Assembly (NCBI GenBank): GCA_021604545.1
Contig: BQJE01000002.1
Coordinates: forward strand, 186,001 to 250,000
Source of the DNA: Micavibrio sp.
GTDB taxonomy: Bacteria > Pseudomonadota > Alphaproteobacteria > Micavibrionales > Micavibrionaceae
Reading direction: 5' to 3'
Length of the DNA stretch: 64,000 bases
Below, in pieces: positions 63,012 through 64,000 of the stretch. Position numbers and translations under genes: made by a program. The stretch's first letter is position 1, and every line of letters begins with the position of its first letter. The notes beneath the pieces were generated by a model. It was given only the letters and a program-made list of their open reading frames with translations, was not told where the DNA came from and did no database searches.

Positions 63012-64000
63012 GCTGCCTTCTGTAGCAAATCCGCCAATTTTACTTCCGGTCGTGGCCCAATATGGCTGATAACCTCCGCCGCCGCGAGTGCGCCCAGCTT
63101 TGCGCATTTCTCCAGATCCATACTCTCGGTAAAGCCATAAAGGAAACCAGCAGCGAATTGATCACCGGCACCGGTGGTGTCGACAATTTTATCGACAGGT
63201 TCTGCAGCAACAGAAATTTCTTTGCCATCTGAAACAATAACAGCTCCTTTTTCACCGCGTGTTAGGACGGCGATTTCGACATTTTTGCTGACCGCGTTTT
63301 TGGCGTCATCAAAGTTATCCTGCATGAACAGAGATTTGATTTCATCTTCATTGGCAAAGAGAATATCGACATGGTTTTCAACAAGGCCCAAAAAGTCATG
63401 GCGGTGACGGTCAACACAGAACGGGTCTGATAGGGTGAGTGCAACACGGTGTCCGGCATTGTGGGCAGCCATGGCAGCAGTGACAAAAGCCTGTTTAGCC
63501 TGTTCACGGTCAAAGAGATAACCTTCTAAATAGGTGATCTGAGCAGAGGCAATCAGGTTAGGGTCAATATCGTCCGGGCTGAGTTCGGAGCTGGCACCGA
63601 GAAACGTGTTCATGGTACGGTCAGCGTCCGGCGTGACCAGAATGAGGCAGCGTCCTGTCGCAGAGCCCATAGCCAGAGGCTGGGTATCAAATTGTAGGCC
63701 GAGGGAACGAATGTCGTGTTGAAAAACTTCACCGAGTTGATCTTCGGCAACTTTAGCAATCAACGCGCCCTTGCCACCAAAGGAAGCAAAGCCAGCCATG
63801 GTGTTGCCAGCTGAACCGCCGGAGGTTTCAACGCCAGGACCCATAAGGCTGTATAACTCAACAGCACGGGCTTCATCGATCAGGGTCATTGCCCCTTTTT
63901 CCATACCGTGTGTTTCTTTTTGTTCGGTAATGAACTCCTCGGTCGAGTGCGAGATCACGTCAACGAGGGCATTTCCAAGGGCTATGACGCCTAGCGTGGG
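63008..64000 (-). CDS. PfkB-family kinase, adenosine-kinase-like, 5' end outside the window
   Basis: The frame stays open to the window edge, giving 330 residues with no start codon yet reached. It opens with LGNALVDVISHSTEEF, the PfkB N-terminus, then GMEKGAMTLIDEARAVELY, GGSAGNTMAGFASFG, and DTTGAGDQFAAGFLYG with the catalytic Asp. Adenosine kinase or ribokinase-like sugar/nucleoside kinase is the likeliest role. The internal GTG at 63958 is not the true start. Confidence 0.93.
   Translation of the reverse strand, partial: PTLGVIALGNALVDVISHSTEEFITEQKETHGMEKGAMTLIDEARAVELYSLMGPGVETSGGSAGNTMAGFASFGGKGALIAKVAEDQLGEVFQHDIRSLGLQFDTQPLAMGSATGRCLILVTPDADRTMNTFLGASSELSPDDIDPNLIASAQITYLEGYLFDREQAKQAFVTAAMAAHNAGHRVALTLSDPFCVDRHRHDFLGLVENHVDILFANEDEIKSLFMQDNFDDAKNAVSKNVEIAVLTRGEKGAVIVSDGKEISVAAEPVDKIVDTTGAGDQFAAGFLYGFTESMDLEKCAKLGALAAAEVISHIGPRPEVKLADLLQKAA

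Noticed and set aside
1..64000. CRISPR arrays, rRNA operons and insertion sequences
   Set aside because: No regularly spaced direct repeats, no rRNA core sequence and no transposase frame were seen anywhere in the window.

Overview
The window reads as a chromosomal segment of an alphaproteobacterium of moderate GC content. The evidence is gene content and order: hrcA divergent from rph-rdgB-hemW, a grpE-dnaK-dnaJ-dapB block, ispB divergent from a DUF2007 gene, pyruvate phosphate dikinase, two small cold-shock proteins, a PfkB adenosine-kinase-type gene and a DksA/TraR zinc-finger protein. Many exported proteins and lipoproteins indicate a Gram-negative envelope. A deep-branching, Micavibrio- or Rhodospirillales-like lineage is a guess only. 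No rRNA, CRISPR array, transposase or phage structural gene was seen.

Layout. 1-6.2 kb: accessory-looking start, with a gene tail, an AT-rich gap, a disordered hypothetical protein, uvrB of distinctly different base composition, an AT-rich KAP-type P-loop NTPase, and a 35-residue ORF behind a near-consensus promoter. 6.3-14.4 kb: two csp genes, two PepSY proteins, lipoproteins, a DksA-like protein, a 21-residue-repeat membrane protein and an XRE regulator with a nearby inverted repeat. 14.4-22.1 kb: GH13 glucosidase, PhzF, cyclophilin, bfr/bfd with a Fur-type box, purB, an MFS carrier and a YafK-like L,D-transpeptidase. 22.1-28.6 kb: a REP-like palindrome, an orphan HExxH protein, a flavin reductase, RadC, methionine aminopeptidase, tRNA-Leu(UAA) with a structured repeat beside it, MarR and pentapeptide proteins. 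28.8-36.1 kb: uvrC, DUF389, bactofilin, nth/ogt and dapB. 36.1-43.1 kb: the Hsp70 cluster with an extra J-domain gene. 43.1-49.9 kb: rph-rdgB, an orphan IcmD/DotP-like membrane protein, hemW, and a free-standing C-terminal domain of a helicase-related protein. 49.9-52.7 kb: a CsoR-type metal efflux operon whose palindromic operator lies inside its promoter. 52.7-64 kb: response regulator, ispB, a large folded intergenic element, DUF2007, GNAT, ppdK, a P-loop kinase-like gene, YgfZ, a peptide-binding protein, a macro-domain protein and a PfkB kinase running off the window.

Co-operation. DNA repair is well represented (uvrB, uvrC, radC, nth, ogt). hrcA, grpE, dnaK and dnaJ form the chaperone system. 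bfr/bfd handle iron storage and release. The csoR operon senses and moves copper-like metal.

The strongest candidate for something undescribed is the roughly 274-base intergenic element at 54185-54458. An outer stem of 19 perfect base pairs (plus inner extensions) closes two long imperfect hairpins, and that stem contains the ribosome-binding site and start codon of the downstream gene.
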